Positions 26,480-35,609 of a stretch of DNA of 64,000 nt are shown one piece after another (the stretch's first letter is position 1; each line of letters starts with the position of its first letter). The notes beneath the pieces are model-generated. The model worked only from the letters and a program-made list of their open reading frames with translations. It ran no database searches and was not told the origin of the DNA. The stretch spans positions 3,892,400 to 3,956,399 of the forward strand of contig NZ_CP076718.1 in NCBI RefSeq assembly GCF_011682235.2, in the 5' to 3' direction. Made by a program: the position numbers and the translations under genes. The DNA comes from Rhodocaloribacter litoris (GTDB lineage: Bacteria > Bacteroidota > Rhodothermia > Rhodothermales > ISCAR-4553).

Positions 26480-27562
26480 ATGATCCATCTCGCCATTATC
26501 GGAACGGGGGGCATGGCCCACCATCACGCGAAGGTGTTCGGTGCCCTCGAAGGGTGCACCCTCGCGGCGGCCTGTGACATCGACCGTGAGCGGGTAGAGG
26601 CGTTCGCCAGAACGTTCGGCGTGCCCGAAACCTACACCGATGTCGATGCCCTGCTCGAACGTGCCCGGGTCGACGCCGTCGTGGTGGCGACGCCCGACCA
26701 CGTGCATGCCCCGATCGCAATCAAGGCGGCGGCGGCCGGCAAGCACATCCTCTGCGAGAAGCCCCTGGCCCTCAACTACGAGGAGGCGCGGGCGATGGCC
26801 GAGGCCGCCGAGCGGGCCGGCATCATCCACATGGTCAACTTCTCGTACCGGCGCAGCCCGGCGCTCCAGAAGGCCCGGGCGCTCGTCGAGGCGGGAGCCC
26901 TCGGGCGGATCATGCACTTCTCCGCACACTACCTGCAGAGCTGGCTCGCCTCGAAGGTCTGGGGCGACTGGCGCACCGAGCCGGCCTGGCTGTGGCGGCT
27001 CTCGACGGCTCATCACAGCTTGGGGGTGCTCGGGGACGTCGGCGTGCATATCCTCGACTTCGTCAGCTTTCCCGCCGGCGACTTCCGTTCCGTGCAATGC
27101 CGGCTGAAGACGTTTCCGAAGGCCGAAGGCGAGCGCATCGGCCCCTACGTGCTCGACGCCAACGATTCGGCGCTGATCGTCGCCGAACTGGAGAGCGGGG
27201 CGGCCGGGGTCATCCACACCAGCCGCTGGGCCACCGGCTACCAGAACGCCATCGCGCTCACACTGCACGGCGACCGGGGTGCCCTCCGCATCGACCTCGA
27301 CCGCGGCTACGACCTCCTCGACGTGTGCCTGGAAGAAGACGTCGATACGGTCACGTGGAGGACGGTCACGTGCCCGCCGGTGCCGGCCAACGAGGAACGT
27401 TTTCTGGAATGCATCCGCACCGGCCGCCGGGCCGACCCCGACTTTCACCGGGGCGCGGCCATCCAGCGCGTGCTCGACGCCTGCTTCGCCTCGGATGCGT
27501 CGGGTACGGCCGTCGACGTGAGCCGGTGGGCGGCGGGTCAGCCTCCGGGGGCGAAGGCGTAG
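26480..27562 (+). CDS. Gfo/Idh/MocA family oxidoreductase
   Basis: The 360-residue protein has the Rossmann start HLAIIGTGGMAHHHAKVF, the EKPLA motif (CEKPLALNYEEA) with the conserved lysine and a C-terminal alpha/beta domain with GDVGVHILDFV, which contributes the catalytic histidine. Such enzymes oxidise or rearrange sugars, inositols or sugar nucleotides with NAD(P). The inositol monophosphatase lies nearby on the same strand, but a gene on the other strand separates them. Substrate not predictable. Its 3' end overlaps the convergent lipoprotein gene by 25 bp. Confidence 0.9.
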   Translation: MIHLAIIGTGGMAHHHAKVFGALEGCTLAAACDIDRERVEAFARTFGVPETYTDVDALLERARVDAVVVATPDHVHAPIAIKAAAAGKHILCEKPLALNYEEARAMAEAAERAGIIHMVNFSYRRSPALQKARALVEAGALGRIMHFSAHYLQSWLASKVWGDWRTEPAWLWRLSTAHHSLGVLGDVGVHILDFVSFPAGDFRSVQCRLKTFPKAEGERIGPYVLDANDSALIVAELESGAAGVIHTSRWATGYQNAIALTLHGDRGALRIDLDRGYDLLDVCLEEDVDTVTWRTVTCPPVPANEERFLECIRTGRRADPDFHRGAAIQRVLDACFASDASGTAVDVSRWAAGQPPGAKA

Positions 27563-28326
27563 TAGGCGGAGACGATCCGGAACTGCCGGGGCGGCAGCAG
27601 GGGCAGGTGGAGGCGCGTGTGGAAACGCACCAGGTGGGGCACCCAGGTGCTGTCTCCGACGGGGCGCAGGGCGGCGAAGTAGCGGCTTTCCTCCCGGAAC
27701 AGCAGGGCAGGATCGAGCCGGGCGACGGCCAGCGCGATCAGCTCGCCGGTGGCCCGGTCGAGGTAGAGGCGGGCCATCCGGACACGTTGCTCTTCGCCGG
27801 CAACCGGGCGGGCACGTACCTCGACGACCTGTGCCGGCCGATCCCAGATCAGCGTGTCCGGCTGCAGGCGGTAGGAAAAAGCGTCCCGGTTGCGGGGCGA
27901 AAGGAAGGCCGGCTCCTCGGCCAGCAGGTAGGGGCTCAGGTCCCGGGGCGACTCCGTGGGGCGGGCCGGCGAGACGAAGCGGCGGAAGAAGCCGAAGTCG
28001 AACGTGCCGCCCGAGTCGACCCGGATGTGTTCCGGGGCGGGACCGGCGTGGCGCACCACCTGCTCGGCGAACGCGATCCGGCGACCCCCGGCGTCGAGTT
28101 GTTCGGTGCGGCTGTACCGGGTATACCGGTAGGCGGAAAGGGCGGCGAAGGCGCCCGAGAAGGCGTCGCGGCGCAGGGTGGAGAGAACGGCGAGGGCCGT
28201 GTCGCGCGTGGCGGACGGCCCGGTCTCGGCGGCCGGGGCGCCTTCGGGGACGTCTCCGGCCCGGCAGCCGATAAGCAGCAACCCCAGCAGGAAGACGGGC
28301 TGCCAGGTCGGTCTTTGGAGCTTCAT
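27538..28326 (-). CDS. Predicted lipoprotein, unknown function
   Basis: The 262-residue product has a signal peptide with lipobox LIGC (C21). The mature part contains beta-rich segments such as RYTRYSRTEQLDAGGRRIA, VEVRARPVAGEEQRVRMAR and LYLDRATGELIALAVARL, a layout like outer-membrane-lipoprotein-sorting (LolA/LolB-like) domains. I could not identify catalytic residues. It is divergent from the inositol monophosphatase gene and overlaps the Gfo/Idh gene tail to tail. Confidence 0.75.
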   Translation of the reverse strand: MKLQRPTWQPVFLLGLLLIGCRAGDVPEGAPAAETGPSATRDTALAVLSTLRRDAFSGAFAALSAYRYTRYSRTEQLDAGGRRIAFAEQVVRHAGPAPEHIRVDSGGTFDFGFFRRFVSPARPTESPRDLSPYLLAEEPAFLSPRNRDAFSYRLQPDTLIWDRPAQVVEVRARPVAGEEQRVRMARLYLDRATGELIALAVARLDPALLFREESRYFAALRPVGDSTWVPHLVRFHTRLHLPLLPPRQFRIVSAYYAFAPGG

Positions 28327-28535
28327 CGAAAACGTCGGGTGGCGAGCGGGGAGCGCGGTATCGAAGCGGCGGCTTCCGTATGTTGACGGCGCCTGACCGG
28401 ACCAACGCCCGGCGCCGGGTGAGGCTCCGCCGGCGTCGTCAAAATCGTGAAAAGATGCCGGCAGGCCGCTTGCGGGCCGGGGCGCGGCAGGGCGTTGGGA
28501 CCGGCGATCCCGAACGAAGATTTCGCTGCGACACC

Positions 28536-29411
28536 ATGGCTTCACACGAAGAGAACACCGCCTCGTCCCCGAGGCAGGATGCGTCCGGTGTGCCCCCCTG
28601 GCCGGCCCAACGGTATGAAGCCGAGCGGGATGTGGCGGTGCGGGCAGCCCGCCGCGCCGCACACCTCATCCGCATGCACGCCGGCCAGGTGGGGGACGTT
28701 CGGGAGAAAGGTACGCACGACCTCGTCACCCACGTCGACGAGGAGGCCCAGCGCCTCATCATCGACACGCTCCGCAGCGCCTTCCCCGGCTACGACGTGC
28801 TGGCCGAGGAGGGCACCGGGGGGCGCATCGATCCCGTGGCGGGCGGGCACCGCTGGATCATCGATCCCATCGACGGCACGACGAACTTCACGCATGGCGT
28901 CCCGCCGTATGCCGTCAGCATCGCCCTCCAGCGAGGGGATACGCTCGTGCTCGGGGTGGTGCTCGACGTGGCCCGTGACGAGCTGTTCACCGCCATCCGG
29001 GGCGGGGGCGCCTTTGCCAACGGGGTGCGTGTGCGGGTCAGCCGTACGGCGGCGCTCGCGGAGGGCCTGCTGGCTACCGGCTTTCCCTATCGCCGTTTCG
29101 AACACCTGGACGCCTACCTCGGCGTGCTCCGCCAGTTTTTGCTGAAGACCCGCGGGGTCCGGCGGCACGGGGTGGCCTCCATCGACCTGGCCTACGTGGC
29201 CTGCGGGCGGTTCGACGGCTTCTTCGAGACGGGCCTGCAGCCGTGGGACGTGGCGGCCGGCACCGTGCTCGTCATCGAAGCCGGCGGGCAGGTCACCGAC
29301 TTCGGCGGGGACGGCAACCCGGTCTTCGACCGGCAGATCGTGGCCTCCAACGGCCTCCTCCACGGGGCGCTCTGTGAGGTCCTGGCGCCCCTGCGGGAGA
29401 TCCGGCTCTGA
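28536..29411 (+). CDS. suhB: Inositol monophosphatase family protein
   Basis: The 291-residue protein has the metal-binding motifs LAEEGTGG, DPIDGTTNFTHG and WDVAAGTVLVIEAGG, diagnostic of the Mg-dependent lithium-sensitive phosphatase family. It can hydrolyse inositol-1-phosphate to inositol and would complete inositol synthesis with ino1 at 6.4 kb. Some family members act on other sugar phosphates or bind transcription complexes. The N-terminal 25 residues before the domain are low-complexity; the ATG used is the first after the divergent gap. Confidence 0.9.
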   Translation: MASHEENTASSPRQDASGVPPWPAQRYEAERDVAVRAARRAAHLIRMHAGQVGDVREKGTHDLVTHVDEEAQRLIIDTLRSAFPGYDVLAEEGTGGRIDPVAGGHRWIIDPIDGTTNFTHGVPPYAVSIALQRGDTLVLGVVLDVARDELFTAIRGGGAFANGVRVRVSRTAALAEGLLATGFPYRRFEHLDAYLGVLRQFLLKTRGVRRHGVASIDLAYVACGRFDGFFETGLQPWDVAAGTVLVIEAGGQVTDFGGDGNPVFDRQIVASNGLLHGALCEVLAPLREIRL

Positions 29412-29458
29412 AACCGTCACCGCCCGGCCCGGCGGTGGCACGGCACGGGCGGGTTTCC

Positions 29459-29466
29459 TACCTTTG
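29459..29466 (+). promoter_or_regulatory. Bacteroidota-type -7 box upstream of fabI
   Basis: TACCTTTG matches the TAnnTTTG consensus exactly and lies 70 bp ahead of the fabI start. No good -33 TTG partner at the expected spacing was seen. Confidence 0.5.
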
Positions 29467-29536
29467 CCGTTCGGCGGTGCAACGCGGAAACAGGCCGCGC
29501 CCGCCTCGAAACGCGACATCCAGCATCCGGAAAACC

Positions 29537-30370
29537 ATGCAAGCAACGGGATTTGGTCTACTGAAAGGGAAAAAAGGGGTCATCTTCGGTGCCCTCAATG
29601 AGAGCAGCATCGCCTGGTCCATTGCCGAGGCGGTGCACCGGGAAGGCGGGCGCTTCGCCCTGTCGAACGCCCCGGTGGCCCGGCGGTTGGGTTCGCTCGA
29701 GGCCCTGGCCGAGCGTACCGGCAGCCCTGTCCTCTGGGCGGACGCCACCAGCGACGACGACCTGCGTGCCCTCTACGAGGAGGTCCGGGCCGCCTTCGGG
29801 TCCATCGACTTCATCGTACACTCCATCGGCATGGGGCTCAACGTGCGGAAAGACCGGCCGTATGAGGAACTGAACTACGCCTGGTATCAGAAGACGCTCG
29901 ATATCTCGGCGATCAGCCTGCACCGGATCATCCATCACGCGCTCGAAGCCGGGGTCCTGGCCGACGGGGGCTCCATCGTCACGCTGTCGTACATCGGGGC
30001 ACAGCGTACCTTTTCGAAGTATTCGGAGATGGGGGACGCCAAGGCGCTGCTCGAAAGCATCGTCCGCTCCTTCGGATACCGGCTCGGAAAACGACGCATC
30101 CGCATCAATGCCGTCTCGCAGAGCCCGACGCGCACCACGGCCGGTTCCGGCATCGCCGGCTTCGACGCCATGTTCGAGTTTGCCGAGCGGATCGCCCCCC
30201 TCGGCAATGCCGACGCCGCGAGCTGTGCCGACTACGTGGTCACGCTTCTGAGCGACCTGACCCGGATGGTAACCATGCAGACCCTCTTCCACGACGGTGG
30301 CTTCTCGGCCATGGGGATCTCGGACGAGCTCATCGAGGACCTGAAAACCGCCCTCGCCCCGAAGCCATGA
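29537..30370 (+). CDS. fabI: Enoyl-[acyl-carrier-protein] reductase (NADH)
   Basis: The 277-residue atypical SDR is the last reductase of each fatty acid elongation cycle. FabI hallmarks are the nucleotide loop FGALNESSIAWSIA, VHSIGMG, and the Tyr-x6-Lys pair in KYSEMGDAKALLES that replaces the usual YxxxK. It carries the loop region near LPRTxTxx-like SPTRTTAGSGI that orders over the substrate. The start MQATGFGLLKGKKGV follows a likely promoter box. Its stop overlaps the ATG of the HAD phosphatase by 4 bases (ATGA). Confidence 0.95.
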   Translation: MQATGFGLLKGKKGVIFGALNESSIAWSIAEAVHREGGRFALSNAPVARRLGSLEALAERTGSPVLWADATSDDDLRALYEEVRAAFGSIDFIVHSIGMGLNVRKDRPYEELNYAWYQKTLDISAISLHRIIHHALEAGVLADGGSIVTLSYIGAQRTFSKYSEMGDAKALLESIVRSFGYRLGKRRIRINAVSQSPTRTTAGSGIAGFDAMFEFAERIAPLGNADAASCADYVVTLLSDLTRMVTMQTLFHDGGFSAMGISDELIEDLKTALAPKP

Positions 30371-31176
30371 TTCGACTCTTCGTCTCCGACATTGACGGGT
30401 GCCTGGCCGAACCGTACCGGCCCTATGACTTGCGGCGGTTTCAGGAACTGGCGGCGCTGGTGTCGACGGCCGGACCGGTGGGGCATCACCCGGAGTGGCC
30501 CGCCTTCACGCTTTGCTCGGGGCGTCCCTATTCGTACGTCGAGGCCGTCACACAGGCGCTCGGTTTGCAGGTGCCGGTGCTCTTCGAGGCCGGGGCCGGC
30601 CTGTTCGACCCGGTGCGGGCGCGCGTATCCTGGCATCCGGCCTTCTCCGAAGACCTGGCGGCGGCGCTGGCGACGATCCGGCACTGGCTGGAAGAACGGA
30701 TCCGGGGCACGTCGATGATATACGACATGGGCAAGCGCACCCAGGCCGGCGTCATCGGGCCGGATCCGGACGAGGTGGCCCGCCTTTTTCCCGTCGTGGA
30801 GGAGCATGTGGCGCGGCATTACCCCGGCTTTCGCGTGCTCCTGACGTCGGCGTCCATCGACGTGGTGCCGGCGCATCTGACGAAGGAGCAGGGGATCGCC
30901 TGGCTCTCGGAACAGACCGGCGTGCCGCTCGAGGCCATGGCCTTCATCGGCGACACCGAGGGGGACCTCGGCGCGCTCGGCGTGGTGGGGTATGCCTTCG
31001 CGCCGGCCAACGCCACGGCGGCGGTCAAAGAGCAGGTGGGGCACGTGACGCGCGGCGCCGTCATCGAGGGGGTGCTGGAGGCGTATGCCTGGTGCCGCCG
31101 GCACAACGGCCGGTCGCCGGACGGCACCCCGCCCGGGGCCGCCGTCTCGCGGGCTCCTCAGGACGCGCAGGGTTGA
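30367..31176 (+). CDS. HAD superfamily (class IIB) phosphatase
   Basis: The 269-residue protein starts with the HAD motif I VSDIDGCLAEPY (D8, D10). A cap domain is followed by motif III/IV KEQGIAWLSE and FIGDTEGDLGALG. The Cof-type arrangement is similar to sugar-phosphate or phosphoglycolate phosphatases. ATGA overlap with fabI shows translational coupling, but no lipid link is evident. Substrate unknown. A Pro/Gly-rich C-terminal tail (about 15 residues) looks disordered. Confidence 0.85.
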   Translation: MIRLFVSDIDGCLAEPYRPYDLRRFQELAALVSTAGPVGHHPEWPAFTLCSGRPYSYVEAVTQALGLQVPVLFEAGAGLFDPVRARVSWHPAFSEDLAAALATIRHWLEERIRGTSMIYDMGKRTQAGVIGPDPDEVARLFPVVEEHVARHYPGFRVLLTSASIDVVPAHLTKEQGIAWLSEQTGVPLEAMAFIGDTEGDLGALGVVGYAFAPANATAAVKEQVGHVTRGAVIEGVLEAYAWCRRHNGRSPDGTPPGAAVSRAPQDAQG

Positions 31177-31282
31177 CGATTCGGCCCGTATTTTGCAACT
31201 TCGGGCATCATGTGACGTGAAAGGATCACCCTGGCAGCCCGGCCCCTGCCGGTCGCTGTCACAGGCTCAACCCGGGTGCAGG

Positions 31283-32035
31283 ATGGGGCGTTTCGTTGTC
31301 GGTCTGCTGCTGGTGTGCTGCTGTGCCTTCGAAGGCGTGGCCCAGTCGATGCGCCCCGTGGTCGACGGGGACGCCGCCGTCTACTATGCCGTTCGGCGGA
31401 ACGCCATGCTCTACAGCACCCCGGACTCGACCCGGCCCTACGTACAACTCAGTTTCCGGGAACCGGTCTTCGTGCTCGCCGAACAGGGGGACTGGCGGCT
31501 CGTGCGTACCCGGGACGGCGCCCGCGGGTACGCCCACGCCTCGACCCTCTCCAACGTGTGGATCCTCGTCTCCAAGCGCCGGCAGACCCTCTACGTCTAT
31601 CGCGGCGGCCATCAGGTGCGCGCCTATCCGGTGGACCTGGGGCAAAACTTCTTCGCCGACAAGGTGCGGCGTGGCAGTCGCTACGAGCCGGATCACTGGC
31701 GCACGCCGGACGGGGTTTTTTTCGTGGCGTCGAAGAACCCGCGCAGCCAGTTCTACCGGGCGCTGGTGCTCAACTATCCCACCGCCGAAGATGCCGAACG
31801 GGGATTGCGGGAGGGCCTCATCACCCCTTCCCAGTATGAAGCCATCCTGCGGGCCGAGCGGGAGTTTCGGATGCCGCCGATGAACACGGCCCTGGGAGGC
31901 TGGATCGAGATCCACGGCGACGGCACCGGGGCCCGCAGCAACTGGACGCAGGGCTGCGTGGCGGTGCTGAACCGGCACATGGACGAGCTCTGGGAGCTGG
32001 TCGAAGTCGGCACGCCGGTATTGATCGAACCCTGA
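31283..32035 (+). CDS. L,D-transpeptidase (YkuD domain) with SH3-like domain
   Basis: The 250-residue secreted protein has a signal peptide (1-21, ending FEGVAQ), an SH3-like segment (about 33-92) and the YkuD catalytic region (about 93-250) with H211 in WIEIHGDGTG and nucleophile C225 in NWTQGCVAVLN. The final motif is the YafK-like WTxGCxA type rather than SHGC. These enzymes make 3-3 crosslinks in peptidoglycan or attach proteins to it. The TATTTT box about 90 bp upstream may be its promoter. It leads an envelope gene group followed by two NfeD genes. Confidence 0.88.
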   Translation: MGRFVVGLLLVCCCAFEGVAQSMRPVVDGDAAVYYAVRRNAMLYSTPDSTRPYVQLSFREPVFVLAEQGDWRLVRTRDGARGYAHASTLSNVWILVSKRRQTLYVYRGGHQVRAYPVDLGQNFFADKVRRGSRYEPDHWRTPDGVFFVASKNPRSQFYRALVLNYPTAEDAERGLREGLITPSQYEAILRAEREFRMPPMNTALGGWIEIHGDGTGARSNWTQGCVAVLNRHMDELWELVEVGTPVLIEP

Positions 32036-32074
32036 GCCGTTCTGCCGGTTTGAAAGAGCATGACGGAGAGAAAC

Positions 32075-33475
32075 ATGAAGCGGATCGGGGTTGTCATCGG
32101 CCTGCTGCTCGCGTATTTGCCGTGTGCCGGCACGGGGCAGGCACAGGACCGCACTCCCAAGCCGCTGGCCTTCGAGACGGGATATGCGGAGGGGCCCGTT
32201 TACGTCGTGCGCGTACACGGCCTGATCGACAACGGGCTGGCCCGCTACCTGGACCGCGCCCTCGACGAGGCCGAAGCGGCCCGGGCCGCGCTGGTCATCC
32301 TCCACCTCGACACGTTCGGCGGCCTCGTCGACGCGGCCGACCGGATTCGCAAAGACCTGCTCGATGCCGGCGTGCCCACCGTCGCCTTCATCGACCGGAA
32401 CGCGGCTTCGGCCGGGGCGCTGATCTCGTACGCGGCCGACCGGATCGTCATGGTGCCCGGGGCCTCCATCGGGGCGGCGACGGTGGTCGAGGGCGCCGGC
32501 GGCGAGGCCGCCCCGGACAAGTACCAGAGCTACATGCGCGGGCTGATGCGGGCCACCGCCGAGGCCAACGGCCGGGATCCACGCATCGCCGAGGCCATGG
32601 TGGATCAAAACCTGGAGGTCGAAGGCGTCTCGCCGGCCGGACAGGTGCTGACGCTCTCGGCCCAGGAGGCGCTCGCCCTTGGCGTGGCTGATGCCGTCCT
32701 GCCGGACCTCGAGGCCGTGATCGAAGCCTTCGGCCTCACGGGCCGCGCGCGCATCGAGCACCACGCGACCCGGCTGGAGACGTTTCTCCGTTTTCTCGGG
32801 TCGCCGGTGGTGCAGTCGATCCTGATGCTGATGATGCTCGGAGGGCTGTACTTCGAGTTGCAGACGCCCGGCGTCGGGTTTCCGGGGCTGATGGCGCTGA
32901 TCGGCGCCGGGCTGTTCTTCGGGCCGCACTACCTGCTCGGGCTCGCCGAGAGCTGGGAGATTGCGGTCTTCGTGATCGGGGTGCTGCTGCTGTTGCTGGA
33001 GATCTTTGTGATACCCGGCTTCGGGATCGCCGGCATCACCGGCATCGTGCTGGTGGTCGGTGCCCTCGGTGCCGGCCTCATCGGCAACATCGGTTTCGAC
33101 TTCCCGTCGGGGGAGGCCGTCACGTCGGCCATCACCACGCTGGCCGTCACGCTGGTGCTGTTTCTGGTGCTGGTCTTTTCGCTGGGCCGGTATCTGCCGC
33201 GCTCGGAGCGTTTCAACCAGCTCGTGCTGGCGCCCGAGCTTTCGAGCGCCGAGGGATACACGTCGGCCGACACCCCGTTCGAGCTCGAAGGCCAGGCCGG
33301 CATGGCGCTGACGCCGCTGCGACCTGCCGGTACGGCCGTCATCGGCGAGCGGCGCGTCGACGTCATTACGGCCGGCGAGTTCATCCCGGCCGGTGCGCCC
33401 GTGCGGGTCGTGCGGGTGCGCGGCAGCCGGGTTGAAGTCCGGCAGGCGGAGCCCGGCGAAACCTCTCCGGCCTGA
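32075..33475 (+). CDS. NfeD family membrane serine protease (ClpP-like domain)
   Basis: The 466-residue protein has a signal peptide (1-24), an N-terminal ClpP-class protease domain with the Ser-Lys dyad S112 in NAASAGALIS and K149 in APDKYQSYM, four hydrophobic helices (about 270-400) and a C-terminal OB-fold-like NfeD domain (about 410-466). This is the NfeD1b architecture that cleaves stomatin partners. I placed the start at ATG 32075 because GGAGAG lies at the right spacing (32065-32070) and a clean signal peptide follows; ATG 32060 is an alternative. A short NfeD follows downstream. No stomatin/SPFH gene is in this window. Confidence 0.88.
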   Translation: MKRIGVVIGLLLAYLPCAGTGQAQDRTPKPLAFETGYAEGPVYVVRVHGLIDNGLARYLDRALDEAEAARAALVILHLDTFGGLVDAADRIRKDLLDAGVPTVAFIDRNAASAGALISYAADRIVMVPGASIGAATVVEGAGGEAAPDKYQSYMRGLMRATAEANGRDPRIAEAMVDQNLEVEGVSPAGQVLTLSAQEALALGVADAVLPDLEAVIEAFGLTGRARIEHHATRLETFLRFLGSPVVQSILMLMMLGGLYFELQTPGVGFPGLMALIGAGLFFGPHYLLGLAESWEIAVFVIGVLLLLLEIFVIPGFGIAGITGIVLVVGALGAGLIGNIGFDFPSGEAVTSAITTLAVTLVLFLVLVFSLGRYLPRSERFNQLVLAPELSSAEGYTSADTPFELEGQAGMALTPLRPAGTAVIGERRVDVITAGEFIPAGAPVRVVRVRGSRVEVRQAEPGETSPA

Positions 33476-33515
33476 CCCGTAAACCCCACCGTGTGCTTCC
33501 AAACCCAGCGAACCC

Positions 33516-34025
33516 TTGGAACTCCTCCTGGTCATTGCCATCATCATCGCCGGCTTGCTGCTGATTGTGGCCGAGGTTTACTTCGTGCCCGGCTTCAATG
33601 TGGTGGGGATCCTGGGCTTTCTGTGCATCGTGTTCGCGCTCGGCTTCATGTTCGTGGAGTCCGGGTGGATCGGGGGCGTCATCGCCCTGCTCGGCACGGT
33701 CGTCGTCGGGGCCGGGCTCTTCTACTGGCTATGGCAGTCCGGCGCCTGGGATCGCTTCGTCCTGACGACGACGCTCCGTCGGGACGAGCAGCTGGCGCGC
33801 CGCGAGAGCGAGCAGCGCGAGCGTTACCTGGGGAAGGTGGGCGTGGCGCTGACCCCCCTGCGTCCGACCGGCATCATCGAGGTCGAGGGGGAGCGGCTGG
33901 AGGTCGTCACCGAGGGGGAGTTCATCGCCGCCGGCAGCCGGGTGCGTATCGTGGCCCGGGACCGGCGACGCCACTTCGTGCGCCTGGCTGAAGCCCATGC
34001 CTCACAATCTTCCGGAGAAGGATGA
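33516..34025 (+). CDS. Short NfeD-type membrane protein
   Basis: The 169-residue protein has hydrophobic segments (about 2-24, 28-45 and 51-70) and then a charged region with the NfeD OB-fold domain (about 103-160, KVGVALTPLRPTGIIEVEGE). The reading frame opens with TTG at 33516; no ATG start keeps the first helix, so TTG is the best choice despite a weak Shine-Dalgarno. The stop overlaps the next gene by ATGA. It is the non-proteolytic partner class of the upstream NfeD protease. Confidence 0.8.
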   Translation: MELLLVIAIIIAGLLLIVAEVYFVPGFNVVGILGFLCIVFALGFMFVESGWIGGVIALLGTVVVGAGLFYWLWQSGAWDRFVLTTTLRRDEQLARRESEQRERYLGKVGVALTPLRPTGIIEVEGERLEVVTEGEFIAAGSRVRIVARDRRRHFVRLAEAHASQSSGEG

Positions 34026-34789
34026 GCGTTCATGTCGGCAAAGCATATCGCGGCGGCGTCCGGTACCCTCTCGGGTTGATCGGACTGGTGCTGCTGGGCT
34101 GGTTCGGCTGTGCAACGCCGGAGGAGGCGCCGCCGGAGCTGGGACCGCCGGCCGGGTGGCAGGCCACCGACGGCCGCTGGTGGCGCGAAGGGATCGACAC
34201 CACCGTGGCCTTTCGCCGGCTCGACACGCTGGAGGAGATGGGCATCGCCTCCCGGGCGCCGGTCTATGCCGGCGGGGCCGCTCTGGCCGGCCGGCCCGAC
34301 CTGATCCGGCAACAGCTGGCGCAGGCCGTCCGGCAGAGCCTGGTCCGGCTCTACCGAAACCAGCCCGCCGTGATCGATTCGCTCTTCGAACAGTACGTCG
34401 TGCCGCGCATCATGAAGGCGTCGGTGCAGGGCGACCCGCGCGAACTGGTCGAGCAATACAAACGGGAGGGATACAAGGTGATCCGCCGGCACTTCCTGGA
34501 GCCGCGTGCCGTGCGCCGGCTGGGGGAAGACATCGTGGTACCCTATCCGGACAGCCTCCGGGAAAAGCGGGTCGGCGGGGTCGTGCGGATGCAGGTCTAT
34601 ATCGATGCGTCGGGCGAGCCGGCGGCCGTCGAGCTGCTCGAAGGGGTGCATCCCGTGCTCGACCGCATCGCCCTGCGGGCCGTCACCGAGATGCGCTGGC
34701 AGCCGGCCTACCTGCTGCGCGGGGGCAAGTCGGATCCGATTCCCTCGTGGACGCGCTTCAACCTCACCTTCAGCGCGCCTTCGACGTAG
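34022..34789 (+). CDS. TonB C-terminal domain lipoprotein
   Basis: The 255-residue product has a lipobox-type signal ending in WFGC (C30) and a C-terminal TonB-like domain (about 165-255, VPYPDSLREKRVGGVVRMQV then MRWQPAYLLRGGKSDPIP). The middle (45-150) is charged and helical. TonB domains usually couple energy to outer-membrane transport, but as a lipoprotein without exbBD nearby it may instead be an envelope adaptor. It is translationally coupled to the short NfeD gene and overlaps mpgP tail to tail by 20 bp. Confidence 0.78.
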   Translation: MSVHVGKAYRGGVRYPLGLIGLVLLGWFGCATPEEAPPELGPPAGWQATDGRWWREGIDTTVAFRRLDTLEEMGIASRAPVYAGGAALAGRPDLIRQQLAQAVRQSLVRLYRNQPAVIDSLFEQYVVPRIMKASVQGDPRELVEQYKREGYKVIRRHFLEPRAVRRLGEDIVVPYPDSLREKRVGGVVRMQVYIDASGEPAAVELLEGVHPVLDRIALRAVTEMRWQPAYLLRGGKSDPIPSWTRFNLTFSAPST

Positions 34790-35609
34790 GGGCGCCGGGT
34801 TCGTCGAGCAGGGCGTGAAGGACCCGGGCCCAGCCTGCCGGCCCGGCGGCTTCGACGCGGGTCAGGCCGGGCACGTCGAGGTCGGCCCAGGAGCCATCCG
34901 GTCGCTGGACGAGGAACGGGCGGTCGACGGCACGCAGCAGCGGGGCGTCGTTGGGGCTGTCGCCCAGCCCGATGGTGAGGACGTCGTGGCCGGCCTCCCG
35001 CAGCAGGTGTACCAGGTGGCGGACCGCGCGTCCCTTGTCGCTGCCCGCCCCTGTGATCGTATGGAAACGCCCGCCGGGAAAGCGCACCAGCCCCCGGGCG
35101 GCCAGCGCCTCGTCGAGCGTTTGCCACTGGGCCGGTGTGAGGTGGGCGTCGATGGTTTCGCTGTAGTCCCGTTGCCGGGCCCGGGCGGCAGCCGCCTCGT
35201 CCAGGCCCGTGCGGGCGGCGACTTCGGCCACGGGCATCTCGCTGAAGCCGCGGAACGGGAGGCCGGTCTCGGCCCGGATCGCCTGCAGGGCTTTCCGGAC
35301 GGTGTGAGCGGGTACGCCGAACGCAAAGACGGCGGGAAGCGTGCGGCCCCGGAACCAGCGGGTGCGGGCCTCCGCCGGCACAAAGAGCGCCGCCCCGTTC
35401 TCTACGATGAACGGCTCGTCGAGGCCCAGCGCCGTGCGGTAGACCTCCTGTTCCGCCCGGGTTTTCGAAGAGCAGAAGATGATGGGCCAGCCGGCGGCAC
35501 GGGCCCGCTCCAGGGCCGGACGGGCCGCTGCCGGGCTGTACGTCTCGAAGTCGAGCAGCGTGCCGTCGAGGTCTGTCACGATGACCGGTAGGCGGGCGTT
35601 GCGCGTCAT
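34770..35609 (-). CDS. mpgP: Mannosyl-3-phosphoglycerate phosphatase
   Basis: The 279-residue HAD-IIB phosphatase has motif I in VIVTDLDGTLLDFETYS (D13, D15), IFCSSKTRAEQE, and motif IV LTIGLGDSPNDAPLL. It dephosphorylates mannosyl-3-phosphoglycerate to mannosylglycerate, an osmolyte of thermophiles such as Rhodothermus marinus. The assignment rests on its ATGA overlap with the upstream synthase and on the family features. Its 3' end overlaps the opposing TonB-domain gene. Confidence 0.9.
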   Translation of the reverse strand: MTRNARLPVIVTDLDGTLLDFETYSPAAARPALERARAAGWPIIFCSSKTRAEQEVYRTALGLDEPFIVENGAALFVPAEARTRWFRGRTLPAVFAFGVPAHTVRKALQAIRAETGLPFRGFSEMPVAEVAARTGLDEAAAARARQRDYSETIDAHLTPAQWQTLDEALAARGLVRFPGGRFHTITGAGSDKGRAVRHLVHLLREAGHDVLTIGLGDSPNDAPLLRAVDRPFLVQRPDGSWADLDVPGLTRVEAAGPAGWARVLHALLDEPGAPTSKAR

